A stretch of 64,000 nucleotides of DNA from the NCBI GenBank assembly GCA_963801505.1, contig CAWDEY010000024.1, positions 68,915 through 132,914 of the forward strand. Direction: 5' to 3'. The first letter of the stretch is position 1. Every line of letters starts with the position of its first letter. The position numbers and the translations under genes are program-made. The DNA comes from JAOUFP01 sp963801505 (GTDB lineage Bacteria; Nitrospirota; Thermodesulfovibrionia; Thermodesulfovibrionales; UBA6898). Under the pieces are notes generated by a model, which was given only the letters and a program-made list of their open reading frames with translations, was not told the DNA's origin and did no database searches. Below, in pieces: positions 17,347 through 25,222 of this stretch.

Positions 17347-17527
17347 GTACCGCTTCTCTGTCAAAGGCATAGTTCTTGGGAAGTTTTACATTATATTTTT
17401 TAAAAATCGCTTCCAGAATTTTATTCTTTTCCTTCTGAACTCTGACTACAGTGATGGACTCCCCCTTAAACGCCTTCCTTAGCTTCTCTATCTCCTCTTC
17501 TTTTTCTATCTCTATAATCACCTTCAT
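17336..17527 (-). CDS. Small antitoxin paired with VapC
   Basis: A 63-residue protein beginning MKVIIEIEKEEEIEKLRKAF and ending AFDREAVHVR. It is highly charged, with a beta strand followed by a helix, a size and outline typical of VapB-like antitoxins. GGAGGG lies upstream of ATG 17527. It ends inside the vapC start. The frame is open further upstream through the tRNA gene, which is not coding. Assignment as antitoxin rests mainly on the partner. Confidence 0.7.
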   Translation of the reverse strand: MKVIIEIEKEEEIEKLRKAFKGESITVVRVQKEKNKILEAIFKKYNVKLPKNYAFDREAVHVR

Positions 17528-17613
17528 GCTGCACCCTCCCCATTGAATCTGCGTAGTTTGACTAAAGCCGCCACACTTCGACGAATAAGCATTGTCATCC
17601 TTGTAAAGGAAAC

Positions 17614-17711
17614 TGGCGGGAGCGTGTGGGAATCGAACCCACCCTTCCAGCTTTTGGCCGGAAACACCGGCTTTGAAGGCCGGGCAGGACACCAGAACCC
17701 GATGCGCTCCC
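17614..17711 (-). tRNA. selC: tRNA-Sec (anticodon TCA)
   Basis: A 98-base tRNA with all tRNA-Sec traits. The acceptor arm is long (GGGAGCGC against ACGCTCCC, with a C-A mismatch at the eighth pair). The anticodon arm is CCGGCCTTCAAAGCCGG, with anticodon TCA. There is an extended variable arm (CCGGCC...GGAAG), a T arm GTGGGTTCGATTCCCAC, and discriminator G followed by encoded CCA. It reads selenocysteine UGA codons, so the cell should encode selenoproteins; none was recognised in this window. tRNA-Sec genes are known integration sites, and two copies of its 3' end lie downstream. Confidence 0.93.
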
Positions 17712-17851
17712 GATGGTGTTACATAATGATACTAACGTATTTTTCGGGTTACTTCAAGAAAACTTCCGGGATTGGGGCTCGGGGACTGGTATTTCATAAC
17801 CCTCCGAAAATGCCAACTCATTGCTCATTACTTGCTTTTTACAACTCTTAA

Positions 17852-17880
17852 TAAAAAGAGGGGGACCGGCGTCCCCCTCC
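17852..17880 (-). terminator. Rho-independent terminator of the HAO-like gene
   Basis: On the minus strand a GC-rich stem (GAGGGGGAC against GTCCCCCTC, loop GCCG) is followed by TTTTTATT. It begins about 23 bases after the stop codon of the octaheme cytochrome gene. Confidence 0.9.
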
Positions 17881-17902
17881 TGAGTCGTCGCCTCAGCTTT
17901 AC

Positions 17903-19129
17903 TTATTTATGAGTTGCTGCCTCAGCCCTTAGTTTGGCTGCCTCGTCTTTGATCTTCTGCAGGGTCTCTTTCATCGGGGCCCAGCCATACCAGTGCATAT
18001 AGTCAGCGTTCATATGGAACGCGCCTTCAAAGGCCCTCATCCTGTATTCCATAAACATGACATAGAGGTCCTGTTCAACTGAACTCTTTGCCTCATAGAA
18101 CTGGAGCAGGTCCGGGGCAAAGGTCCAGTCAGCAGGCTTTTTGAGTATGTTGTCTTTGTAGAGGCCCTGTACTTCACGGATCGCCTCTGCCATGACCTTG
18201 TCGACGTCCTTTACAACCCTGTCGCCTGCATCAAGCTGGGCAGTTGCATACGATTTCCCGTGGCACTGCGCGCAGATATTGATCATCTTGTCACGCTCTT
18301 TCTGGAATTCTTCTTTTGTAAGGCGTGCCACCCTCCCTGCCTTTACAAGTTCAAGCCGCGCAGTAGGGGCGCCTTTTTCATCGAGCACGCCAAGCGCCTG
18401 TAGTATAACCACTCTGTCGTTCATCCAGTCCTTGTCATCTTCAGGCAGCCGTACCGCAAGAAAGCCCCATGAAGTGATCACATTATGGTCTCCTCCGCTC
18501 ATGTGGCAGGTCTGGCAGGTCGGGGCCCTTTTGCTGGCATTGCCTTCTATCTGCCAGATAGTCCCGTGTTTTGAGGTGGACCACATCTCCCACTGCGGAT
18601 GGTCAAATCCCATATGGCAGGTCTGGCAGGCCCTCGGGTCCTGGGCCTCGGATTTCTTGAAGGAATGGCGCGTATGGCAGGAGTCGCACTGCGCATGTCC
18701 GTACCGGTACCCGGTCTTTTCAGCATCAGGCTGGACACCTATTCTGTGACAGCTTGTGCAGCCCTTGTAATCTCCTCCCGCAACAGCAGAGGGCTGATGG
18801 CCCATCATCGGCATTGAACTTGACGCTATCCATGCGAGGTTATGCTTGCCTGCCTTGAACTGGTCCGTCTGTTTTTTGTGGCAGCCTGCGCAGGTCTCAG
18901 GGGTAGGCATCTTGGCAAGCTTTGCGTCGTCCATTTTCATGTGCGCTGACCCATGGCAGGATGAGCAATCCACTCCATTTTTGGACATCTTCCCTTCAAA
19001 ATACTGTTCGACAACACCTGGGGTCACCTTCTTATGGCAGTCTATGCAGGCGCTCTTTGTTGCAGCAAAAGATAGGCTGCTCATGGAAAAAACAAAAACT
19101 AACAGCATTAATGCTTTAAGGTACTTCAT
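17903..19129 (-). CDS. Octaheme c-type cytochrome, hydroxylamine oxidoreductase family
   Basis: A 408-residue periplasmic protein with a signal peptide (residues 1-22). It has eight CxxCH motifs, with first cysteines at 28, 55, 80, 124, 148, 168, 205 and 286. The family string RAPTCQTCHM, then TSWGFLAVRLP, is clear. HAO-family enzymes oxidise hydroxylamine or hydrazine, or run as nitrite or hydroxylamine reductases. It is shorter than classical HAO of about 550 residues. The C-terminal string FHMNADYMHWYGW (371-383) holds tyrosines near where HAO carries its heme cross-link, but only an alignment can settle that. Divergent from nrfHA, so a role in nitrite or hydroxylamine reduction is a fair inference. 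Confidence 0.88.
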   Translation of the reverse strand: MKYLKALMLLVFVFSMSSLSFAATKSACIDCHKKVTPGVVEQYFEGKMSKNGVDCSSCHGSAHMKMDDAKLAKMPTPETCAGCHKKQTDQFKAGKHNLAWIASSSMPMMGHQPSAVAGGDYKGCTSCHRIGVQPDAEKTGYRYGHAQCDSCHTRHSFKKSEAQDPRACQTCHMGFDHPQWEMWSTSKHGTIWQIEGNASKRAPTCQTCHMSGGDHNVITSWGFLAVRLPEDDKDWMNDRVVILQALGVLDEKGAPTARLELVKAGRVARLTKEEFQKERDKMINICAQCHGKSYATAQLDAGDRVVKDVDKVMAEAIREVQGLYKDNILKKPADWTFAPDLLQFYEAKSSVEQDLYVMFMEYRMRAFEGAFHMNADYMHWYGWAPMKETLQKIKDEAAKLRAEAATHK

Positions 19130-19313
19130 TAGATCTCCTCCTGATTAAAGTATTGTTTATAAAAAAAGTCCTTTCCTTAAAAAGTCTGTGTGTATCAGAT
19201 ACCTCCCTTCATCATAATGACCCCATTTCGCCTTCCATACTGATTATTGTCCCTGTTTCCGGTACTGTCGGGTTTATGACCTCTAGGATAAAGCATCCTT
19301 ATCAGGACACGAT

Positions 19314-19327
19314 ATGATCCAGATCAT
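19314..19327. promoter_or_regulatory. FNR/CRP-type palindrome between the HAO-like gene and nrfH
   Basis: ATGATCCAGATCAT is a perfect palindrome around a central CA. It fits the FNR-family half-site pattern TGAT-N4-ATCA. It lies about 185 bases upstream of the HAO-like start and 197 bases upstream of nrfH, in a 394-base divergent intergenic region that holds no gene. An anaerobic or nitrogen-oxide regulator could control both directions from here. Confidence 0.6.
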
Positions 19328-19523
19328 GTCCAGATACAAATTTGTTTTTTCCGGGCAACGTTTCCGCCCTACATCTTTGCAATGATTTAATGATTATAAG
19401 CTTGCTTAATAATGTTGATTTGATATACTGGACTTAGGGGCGGGGCCATCCATATAAACTTTGCAGGATAAGCGAAGGGAAGACGATGAATCCCGGGTTA
19501 TCCTCTGAAAAGGGGGCGAAGTT

Positions 19524-19988
19524 ATGAGCACTGAAACATCAAAAAAGGTTATTAAGTATCTTGTTATTTTTATAGTGCTCGGGGCCGCGATATTTTTCTT
19601 CCTGCTGCTTGGGCCTCCAAAGCTTCTGGCGAAGTCAGAGGCCCCGATCTTCTGCGGGGGGTGTCACGTGATGGAATCGGAATTTGAGTCATGGGCGCAC
19701 GCCGGAGCGCACAGGAGAAAGAAGTGCGTTGACTGCCATCTGCCCAACCATAATATGGTCATCCACTACATCTGGAAGTCGATCGACGGCATGAAGGACG
19801 TGGGTTTCTTCTTTTCCGGTCTGGCGCCCGAGCGGATCAAGATCACAGAGCACGGGAAAAAGGTCCTTCAGGCCAACTGCATCCGCTGTCACGAAACAAC
19901 AGTGAGTATGATAAACCAGGAACGGCCGTGCTGGGATTGCCACAGGAGGATCGCACACACGCGCACGGGCATAATAGAAACCTTATGA
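19524..19988 (+). CDS. nrfH: Membrane tetraheme cytochrome, quinol dehydrogenase of nitrite reductase
   Basis: A 154-residue NapC/NirT-family protein. One N-terminal membrane helix (about 9-31) anchors four heme motifs: CGGCH, CVDCH, CIRCH and CWDCH. It takes electrons from menaquinol and hands them to NrfA on the outer face of the membrane. A GGGGG-rich ribosome site precedes ATG 19524. nrfA follows after 13 bases, so they form an operon. The size and heme count match NrfH rather than the longer NapC. Confidence 0.92.
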   Translation: MSTETSKKVIKYLVIFIVLGAAIFFFLLLGPPKLLAKSEAPIFCGGCHVMESEFESWAHAGAHRRKKCVDCHLPNHNMVIHYIWKSIDGMKDVGFFFSGLAPERIKITEHGKKVLQANCIRCHETTVSMINQERPCWDCHRRIAHTRTGIIETL

Positions 19989-20001
19989 AAGGGGGTTTTC
20001 G

Positions 20002-21489
20002 ATGAGAAAGGGATTTGTTTTAACACTGCTTTTGCTCCTGACAATACTGACACCGCTGGTATTTCTTCCCGCATGTCAGAAGCCGAAACCACAGCCAGTC
20101 AAGACCGTCCAGATACCTGACGGAGAAGTCGACCCGGCGGTATGGGGCAAAGCCTATCCAGCGGAATACGAACTCTGGAAAAAGACCGAGGAACCGGCAC
20201 CCGCTGGTAAAAGCAAATATAAAAGAGGGTTTACCACTGACAGGATCACTTACGACAAACTTTCTGAATTTCCCTATATGGCGCTCCTTTTCAATGGCTG
20301 GGGGTTCGGGGTTGAGTACAATGAGCCGCGCGGGCATGCCTTTATGCTCCGCGACCAGCTCGAGGTCGATCCTTCCAGGGTAAAGGCAGGAGGGGCATGC
20401 CTGACCTGTAAAACGCCCTATGCCCCGAGGTTTGTAAAGGAAAAAGGCATTGATTACTTTTCGAAGCCTTACCTGGAGGTGCTCGGCTGGATACCTGAAA
20501 AGTACAGGAAGCTGGGAGTCGCCTGTATTGACTGCCATGACAATAAAGATATGTCACTCAGGCTATCGAGAGACTTCACCCTTGTCAAGGCACTGCAGGT
20601 TATGGGCACGGACCCTGCAAAACTGAGCCGCCAGGAAATGCGGACAGCTGTCTGTGCCCAGTGCCATGTCACCTACATTGTCCAGAAAAACCCTGAGATG
20701 CATTCGATTAATGTCCTATTCCCCTGGGACGGAAGCAAGTGGGGCAATATCTCGGTCGAGAACATTATAAAAAAGTTGAGATCCGACGAATCCTACAAGG
20801 AATGGACACAGGGGGTGACCGGCTTCAAGATGGCCTTCATCCGGCACCCTGAGTTCGAGATGTTCTCAAATAACAGCGTCCACTGGAAGGCAGGCGCTGC
20901 ATGCGCTGACTGTCATATGCCATACACCATAGTCGGTGCCAGCAAGGTCTCTGACCATCGTGTGATGAGCCCGCTTAAAAACGACCTGAAAGCCTGCCAG
21001 CAGTGCCATACAGAAACCCCTGATTGGCTGAGGGAGCAGGTAACTACCATCCAGGACAGGACCGTCTCGCTCATGCTGCGTTCCGGCTATGCGACAGCGA
21101 CAGTTGCAAAGCTATTTGAAATGGCACACAAGGCCCAGGCAGAAGGGAAGCAGATAGACAAAGCGCTCTACGATAAGGCGAAAGACCTCTATGAGGAGGC
21201 GTTCTACCGCGTTGTCTATGTTGGCGCAGAAAACTCCATCGGCTTTCATAACCCCACAGAAGCAACGAGAATCCTCGGGGACGCAACTGCCTTTGCAGGC
21301 AAGGCTGAAGCGCTGCTCAGGCAGGCGCTCACCAAGGCCGGTGTCAACGTGCCGATGGTCGTTAATCTCGAACTGAACAAATACCTTGATGCTAGAGGTC
21401 AGAAGAAACTCAATTTCCAAAAAGGGGTCGAATTCAAGGACCCCTACGGCATTGAGGACAGACTTCTGATGGTAGAGCAGGCAAAATAA
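20002..21489 (+). CDS. nrfA: Pentaheme ammonia-forming cytochrome c nitrite reductase
   Basis: A 495-residue enzyme that reduces nitrite to ammonium with six electrons. The active-site heme motif is CLTCK at 133-137; four CxxCH motifs follow at 175, 218, 301 and 332. CAQCHVTYIV supplies the catalytic tyrosine region, and the catalytic His is H282. Two oddities stand out. The signal peptide ends in a lipobox-like LPAC, so the protein may be lipid-anchored. And the usual KxQH/KxRH motif reads FIRH at 279-282, with Phe in place of the Lys that helps bind calcium in NrfA. A strong terminator follows. Operon with nrfH. Confidence 0.93.
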   Translation: MRKGFVLTLLLLLTILTPLVFLPACQKPKPQPVKTVQIPDGEVDPAVWGKAYPAEYELWKKTEEPAPAGKSKYKRGFTTDRITYDKLSEFPYMALLFNGWGFGVEYNEPRGHAFMLRDQLEVDPSRVKAGGACLTCKTPYAPRFVKEKGIDYFSKPYLEVLGWIPEKYRKLGVACIDCHDNKDMSLRLSRDFTLVKALQVMGTDPAKLSRQEMRTAVCAQCHVTYIVQKNPEMHSINVLFPWDGSKWGNISVENIIKKLRSDESYKEWTQGVTGFKMAFIRHPEFEMFSNNSVHWKAGAACADCHMPYTIVGASKVSDHRVMSPLKNDLKACQQCHTETPDWLREQVTTIQDRTVSLMLRSGYATATVAKLFEMAHKAQAEGKQIDKALYDKAKDLYEEAFYRVVYVGAENSIGFHNPTEATRILGDATAFAGKAEALLRQALTKAGVNVPMVVNLELNKYLDARGQKKLNFQKGVEFKDPYGIEDRLLMVEQAK

Positions 21490-21499
21490 CTTTTTAAAG

Positions 21500-21530
21500 A
21501 AGGCTGGGCTGAAAAGCCCAGCCTTTTTTT
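21500..21530 (+). terminator. Rho-independent terminator of nrfHA
   Basis: A perfect 11-pair stem (AAGGCTGGGCT, loop GAAA, AGCCCAGCCTT) runs into seven T residues, 11 bases after the nrfA stop codon. Confidence 0.95.
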
Positions 21531-21995
21531 ATGAGCAGAATAAGGCTGAATATGGTATTGGAGCGAATTTTTTCCCTGATATTACGACAACAGATATGCA
21601 TGAAAGCAGGAGGCAAAAGACTCGGAGTCCCGGCCAGGTGCCGATACGAGAATAAGCGAGGATACTATATCCCACCTTATTCTTACCATTGTTGCAGTTT
21701 GTAGTTGCCGCATAATTGTTGCGCTCGGTGACCGTGGAATGAAACCATTTTCATACTCTTGACGTGAAGTATAGTAACCTGTGTAAAGCTTATAAATAAC
21801 ACATAAGAATCTAATAAAAGCAGCAGTCTATCCTGTAAGGATATATACAGAGAGGTGCGTTGGAATGAAAAAAAGTTGCTTATTGCAGGGGGATTGTCTT
21901 TATAGAGCTCTTTGAGATTAAGAAAAAGGATGTAATAATAATATTCAGAAAAAGTTTTACTGAAATCATAGATTATGGAAAGAGAGGTTGGGTAT
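21531..21995. other. Gene-free stretch upstream of the CopD/b5 fusion
   Basis: No coding region recognised. Around 21610-21665 a GC-rich string (actcggagtcccggccaggt) with several possible short stems might be a structured RNA, but I cannot match it to a known riboswitch or RNA. The rest is AT-rich and should hold the promoter of the next gene. Confidence 0.3.
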
Positions 21996-22910
21996 ATGAA
22001 GGCGTTTTCCAATTCAGCTGCTTTAGTGGTTCTCCTGATTACAGTGTTATTCCCGGTTTATGGGCTCTGTTCTGTTGAGTACGCCCGGCAGACAGGCAAA
22101 AACTGCGGAGTCTGCCATCTTGAGCCAACAGGCGGAGGAAAACTCACCACAGAGGGAACGGCCTTTAAGGATGAGCTTCGGATCAAGGGCCAATACAGGA
22201 CGCTTTCCCCTGTGCAGCACGTTATGCGGTTCATCATAGGCTATCTCCATATCATGACAGCGATAATATGGTTTGGCACTATTTTATATGTCCATATTGT
22301 CCTGAAGCCTGCCTATGCTGCAGCAGGATTGCCAAAGGGTGAACTTAGGCTTGGCTGGGCCTCCATTATCATCATGGCTGTTACCGGCACACTTCTTTCG
22401 ATCGCCCGTGTGCCGAGCTGGCACATGCTTTTCCATACCCGTTTTGGTATTTTATTGACGATCAAGATCATCCTGTTTCTCATAATGGTTTCGACCGCTG
22501 TATTTGTCACCTTTGTTGTCGGGCCAAAACTCAGGAAGAAAAAAGAAAAGGTATTTGTCGGGCATAAGGGGGACATGGCGCATGAGGAACTGGCACAGTG
22601 TGATGGCAGGGAGGGCCGTCCCGCCTATATAGCGTATAAGGGCACGATATATGATTTCTCAGGGAGCAGACTATGGAAGGAAGGCAGCCATTTAAAGAAA
22701 CATTCTGCAGGCGTTGATCTTACAGATGTCTTAAAGACAGCGCCTCACAACGAAGAAAATGTCCTCAAAATGCCCGTTGTCGGCAAACTTTTGACAGGAG
22801 AAAAGGTGAGGAAACCACCACACATAAAAATATTCTATTTTATGGCCTATATGAACCTTGTCCTTATTTTTTCGATTGTTTTTATCATCTCGCTCTGGCG
22901 CTGGTGGTAA
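21996..22910 (+). CDS. Membrane cytochrome: CxxCH, CopD-like helices and cytochrome b5-like domain
   Basis: About 304 residues. A signal-like helix is followed by one c-heme motif in TGKNCGVCHLEPTGGG. Four hydrophobic helices of CopD/DUF-type outline come next (YLHIMTAIIWFGTILYVHIV and on), with conserved His in the helices. Then comes a cytochrome b5-like heme or steroid binding domain (YKGTIYDFSGSRLWKEGSH, KKHSAGVDLTDVL) and a last membrane helix. It looks like a membrane electron carrier joining c-type and b-type hemes. I start at ATG 21996, preceded by GAGAGG; an ATG at 21975 is in frame without a ribosome site. It follows nrfA after a terminator, so it is a separate unit. Confidence 0.8.
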   Translation: MKAFSNSAALVVLLITVLFPVYGLCSVEYARQTGKNCGVCHLEPTGGGKLTTEGTAFKDELRIKGQYRTLSPVQHVMRFIIGYLHIMTAIIWFGTILYVHIVLKPAYAAAGLPKGELRLGWASIIIMAVTGTLLSIARVPSWHMLFHTRFGILLTIKIILFLIMVSTAVFVTFVVGPKLRKKKEKVFVGHKGDMAHEELAQCDGREGRPAYIAYKGTIYDFSGSRLWKEGSHLKKHSAGVDLTDVLKTAPHNEENVLKMPVVGKLLTGEKVRKPPHIKIFYFMAYMNLVLIFSIVFIISLWRWW

Positions 22911-23032
22911 GGAAGAGGTGAAGGTCCCCTACTGCAAGACCACGGCAACTTATCGCCCGTTATCCATATTATTGGTAGCTGACTGTCCTTAAAAGAGCTA
23001 TAATTATTTTAAGGTGAAATAAAGGAGAAATC

Positions 23033-23191
23033 ATGGATAAGTACAGATGTACAGTGTGCGGTTATATTTATGACCCTGAAGAAGGAGACCCTGATGGAGG
23101 AATAGAGCCCAATACCCCTTTTGATAAGCTCCCGGAGGGTTGGGTATGCCCTGTTTGCGGCGCTTCGAAAGATGACTTTGAAAAACTTTAG
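23033..23191 (+). CDS. Rubredoxin
   Basis: A 52-residue rubredoxin. Two CxxCG motifs (YRCTVCGYIYDP and WVCPVCGASKDDF) give the four cysteines for one iron. The aromatic core residues and the PDGGIEPNTPF loop are typical. It carries single electrons in the cytoplasm, often to peroxide or oxygen reductases. AAGGAG lies seven bases before the ATG. It precedes a ferredoxin gene by 103 bases on the same strand. Confidence 0.97.
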   Translation: MDKYRCTVCGYIYDPEEGDPDGGIEPNTPFDKLPEGWVCPVCGASKDDFEKL

Positions 23192-23294
23192 CATCAGGGC
23201 ACTCATTTGTATGGAAGAGCATAGCCTTGCGGATGGCGGCACCCCTTGGGCACAGGCCGCGAAAATTCATATTTATTTGTAAGGAGAAATAGTC

Positions 23295-23480
23295 ATGAAA
23301 AAGCCGGTTGTGGATTGGGACCTTTGCATAGGGTGCGGCTCATGTGCTGAGCTATGCCCTGAGGTATTTGAAGTGAAAGACGAAAAGGCTTATGTAAAAG
23401 CCCCTGATAAGTGTGATACCTGCAACTGCCAGGAGGCAGTGGAAATCTGTCCTGTGGAGGCGATAACCTGGGGAGAGTAA
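23295..23480 (+). CDS. Ferredoxin
   Basis: A 61-residue ferredoxin. The first cluster motif is CIGCGSCAELCP; the second half has CDTCNCQEAVEICP. The first motif plus the distal CP pattern is enough for one 4Fe-4S cluster; whether the second set binds another is unclear because the spacing CxxCxC is not the usual one. AAGGAG lies upstream of ATG. It lies between rubredoxin and a DUF488 gene, all in one direction. Confidence 0.93.
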   Translation: MKKPVVDWDLCIGCGSCAELCPEVFEVKDEKAYVKAPDKCDTCNCQEAVEICPVEAITWGE

Positions 23481-23513
23481 AGAAGGAAGGAGATCTGTGT
23501 CTGGCGCAAAAAA

Positions 23514-23855
23514 GTGATAAATCTCAAAAGGATCTATGATCCGTATGCAAAAACTGACGGGAGACGGGTGCTTGTAGACAGGCTCTGGCCGCGGGGTGTC
23601 AAGAAGGAAGATGCCGGGTTCGATCTTTGGCTCAAGGACATTGCGCCTAGCGATGGGCTCAGGAAATGGTTTTCTCATGACCCTTCCAAATGGCAGGAGT
23701 TTAAAAAGAGATACAGAGAGGAACTCAAAGACAAGCAAGACAAGATAGAAGACCTCAAAAAAATGGCGCGCCAGGGAACAGTCACCCTGCTATATGCGGC
23801 TAAAGATACTGACCGGAATAACGCTGTTATTCTGAAGGAAATGCTCGAAGAATAG
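23514..23855 (+). CDS. DUF488 family protein
   Basis: A 113-residue protein with the DUF488 core: RRVLVDRLWPRGVKKEDA, WLKDIAPSDGLRKWFSHDP, EFKKRYREEL and VTLLYAAKDTDRNNA. Its activity is not established. The start is a GTG at 23514 with AAGGAG some distance upstream (15-20 bases), so the exact start is uncertain. It is 33 bases behind the ferredoxin gene and probably co-transcribed with it. Confidence 0.88.
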   Translation: MINLKRIYDPYAKTDGRRVLVDRLWPRGVKKEDAGFDLWLKDIAPSDGLRKWFSHDPSKWQEFKKRYREELKDKQDKIEDLKKMARQGTVTLLYAAKDTDRNNAVILKEMLEE

Positions 23856-24025
23856 GGCGGCCATATCTCTGCCGAAGGCAATTCATTCTACCTTCCTAGA
23901 AGGGAGGAGACTGAAGGGGAAGATGCCGACCTTCCTTAAAAGAGAAAACCGCTGTGCCGATTAGATCAGGAGTCATAGGGAAGAGGGGAGACGGGGAAAA
24001 ATAATTTTCCCCGTCTCAGTTAACG

Positions 24026-25084
24026 CTACTGAATTACAAAACTGGTTACCCAAAGATAATAGGTTGACATATCACCGCCCGAAGGGGTTGCCATCAGTCC
24101 AAGAGAATAGGTCCCCGGAGGAAGCATAGAGGTTGGAATATCTGCTCTGAAAGGCATCTGGTCGATGCTCGTCAGACCGGTCATCCACGGCGTCATCATC
24201 GAGGCAGGTTGTAAAGCGCCCTGTTGATCCAGCAGGTAAACATTGAATGGGTCCAGCGAAGGCGCGTAAAGCTCAAAATACATATCCATAGGCATCTGGA
24301 ATTGACCGACTTCAACGTGAATCGTCAGCATGTTACCGCCCGTTGCCACAGAACCTACTCCTATGGGCATTGTATCCTGAGGGCCGGAGCCTATGACAGG
24401 ATCAGTCGTCGGAGCGGATGAAAACACCATCGGTGATGTCGGCATGGGCATCATCACGGGTGGCACGTAAGTGCATGCCTGCGTTAACATCGAAGCTGAT
24501 GGACTCCCTGTGCATCCAGCCGGTGAACTCGACGTTACTGTCCTGGTCTGCGTATTATTGGGCTGACAGGATGACCACGCAGAATACGTATACGCCGTAC
24601 ATGCTACTGGCGCCGGTGTGCAGGACTGCGTCAAGACTGCCGCAGTCGAAGGCGTCCCGGTGCATCCTGAAGGGGTATTGCCTGTTACTGTCCTGGTCTG
24701 CTGACCATTAGCACTGCAGGCAGACCATGCTGAATATGTATACCCGGTGCAAGCTACAGGTGCCGGAGCCGGCGTGCTTCCAGGGTCGCCGGGGTTTGTG
24801 CCGGCGTTGATTTCAGCAATATTTGTCGCGCCGTCACCGTCGGAATCCTGTCCTTCAATTGCGCTGAAACTATGGCCTGCGCTGGCATAGGCTGCTCCGT
24901 ATGGATTACGGTTAGGTGGGCCGGCAGGGACATGGCATATTTCACAGCTAAACGACGCAGTTGCCGAACTTGGGTAGGTGCTGGTGAAGCTGCTGTAATA
25001 CGATGATAGTGCACTGGCACTGCCGACGGCCCCGATAATGAAGACCATTGCTAGCATTATTACGAAAAGTTTTCTGCTACTCAT
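24026..25084 (-). CDS. Secreted protein with CxxCH, calcium-loop and two Cys-rich Trp repeats
   Basis: A 352-residue secreted protein with signal peptide (ending VGSASA). It has a single heme-type motif in FSCEICHVP. A DSDGDGATNIAEI calcium-binding loop like those in thrombospondin type 3 or dockerin segments follows. Then come two repeats of about 42 residues (YTYSAWSACSANGQQTRTVT and YTYSAWSSCQPNNTQTRTVT), resembling thrombospondin type 1 repeats. After a proline-rich linker, the last 130 residues form a beta-rich domain. It is probably a surface or periplasmic binding protein. A small stem (GTCTGC/GCAGAC) lies in its leader at 25119-25134. Confidence 0.8.
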   Translation of the reverse strand: MSSRKLFVIMLAMVFIIGAVGSASALSSYYSSFTSTYPSSATASFSCEICHVPAGPPNRNPYGAAYASAGHSFSAIEGQDSDGDGATNIAEINAGTNPGDPGSTPAPAPVACTGYTYSAWSACSANGQQTRTVTGNTPSGCTGTPSTAAVLTQSCTPAPVACTAYTYSAWSSCQPNNTQTRTVTSSSPAGCTGSPSASMLTQACTYVPPVMMPMPTSPMVFSSAPTTDPVIGSGPQDTMPIGVGSVATGGNMLTIHVEVGQFQMPMDMYFELYAPSLDPFNVYLLDQQGALQPASMMTPWMTGLTSIDQMPFRADIPTSMLPPGTYSLGLMATPSGGDMSTYYLWVTSFVIQ

Positions 25085-25222
25085 ACTTCCTCCTTTTTAA
25101 GGTTACTAAGTAATTATTGTCTGCCTAAGCAGACCCCATTTACAAAGTAGTTTATATATTAATTATTAAATCAGGATTAAAATTTTATTAAGTTTATTTA
25201 ATTTAAGGCGGAGACTATAAGG

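Noticed and set aside
17528..17692. Longer start for the VapC-partner antitoxin reading through the tRNA gene
   Set aside because: The upstream part of the frame is the tRNA-Sec sequence; the ribosome site and ATG at 17527 give a normal 63-residue antitoxin.
21590..21670. Possible c-di-GMP riboswitch upstream of the CopD/b5 gene
   Set aside because: Some strings recall the GEMM motif (ggcaaaag, cccggcc, gtgccga), but the conserved GACGCAAAG block and pairing order are missing.
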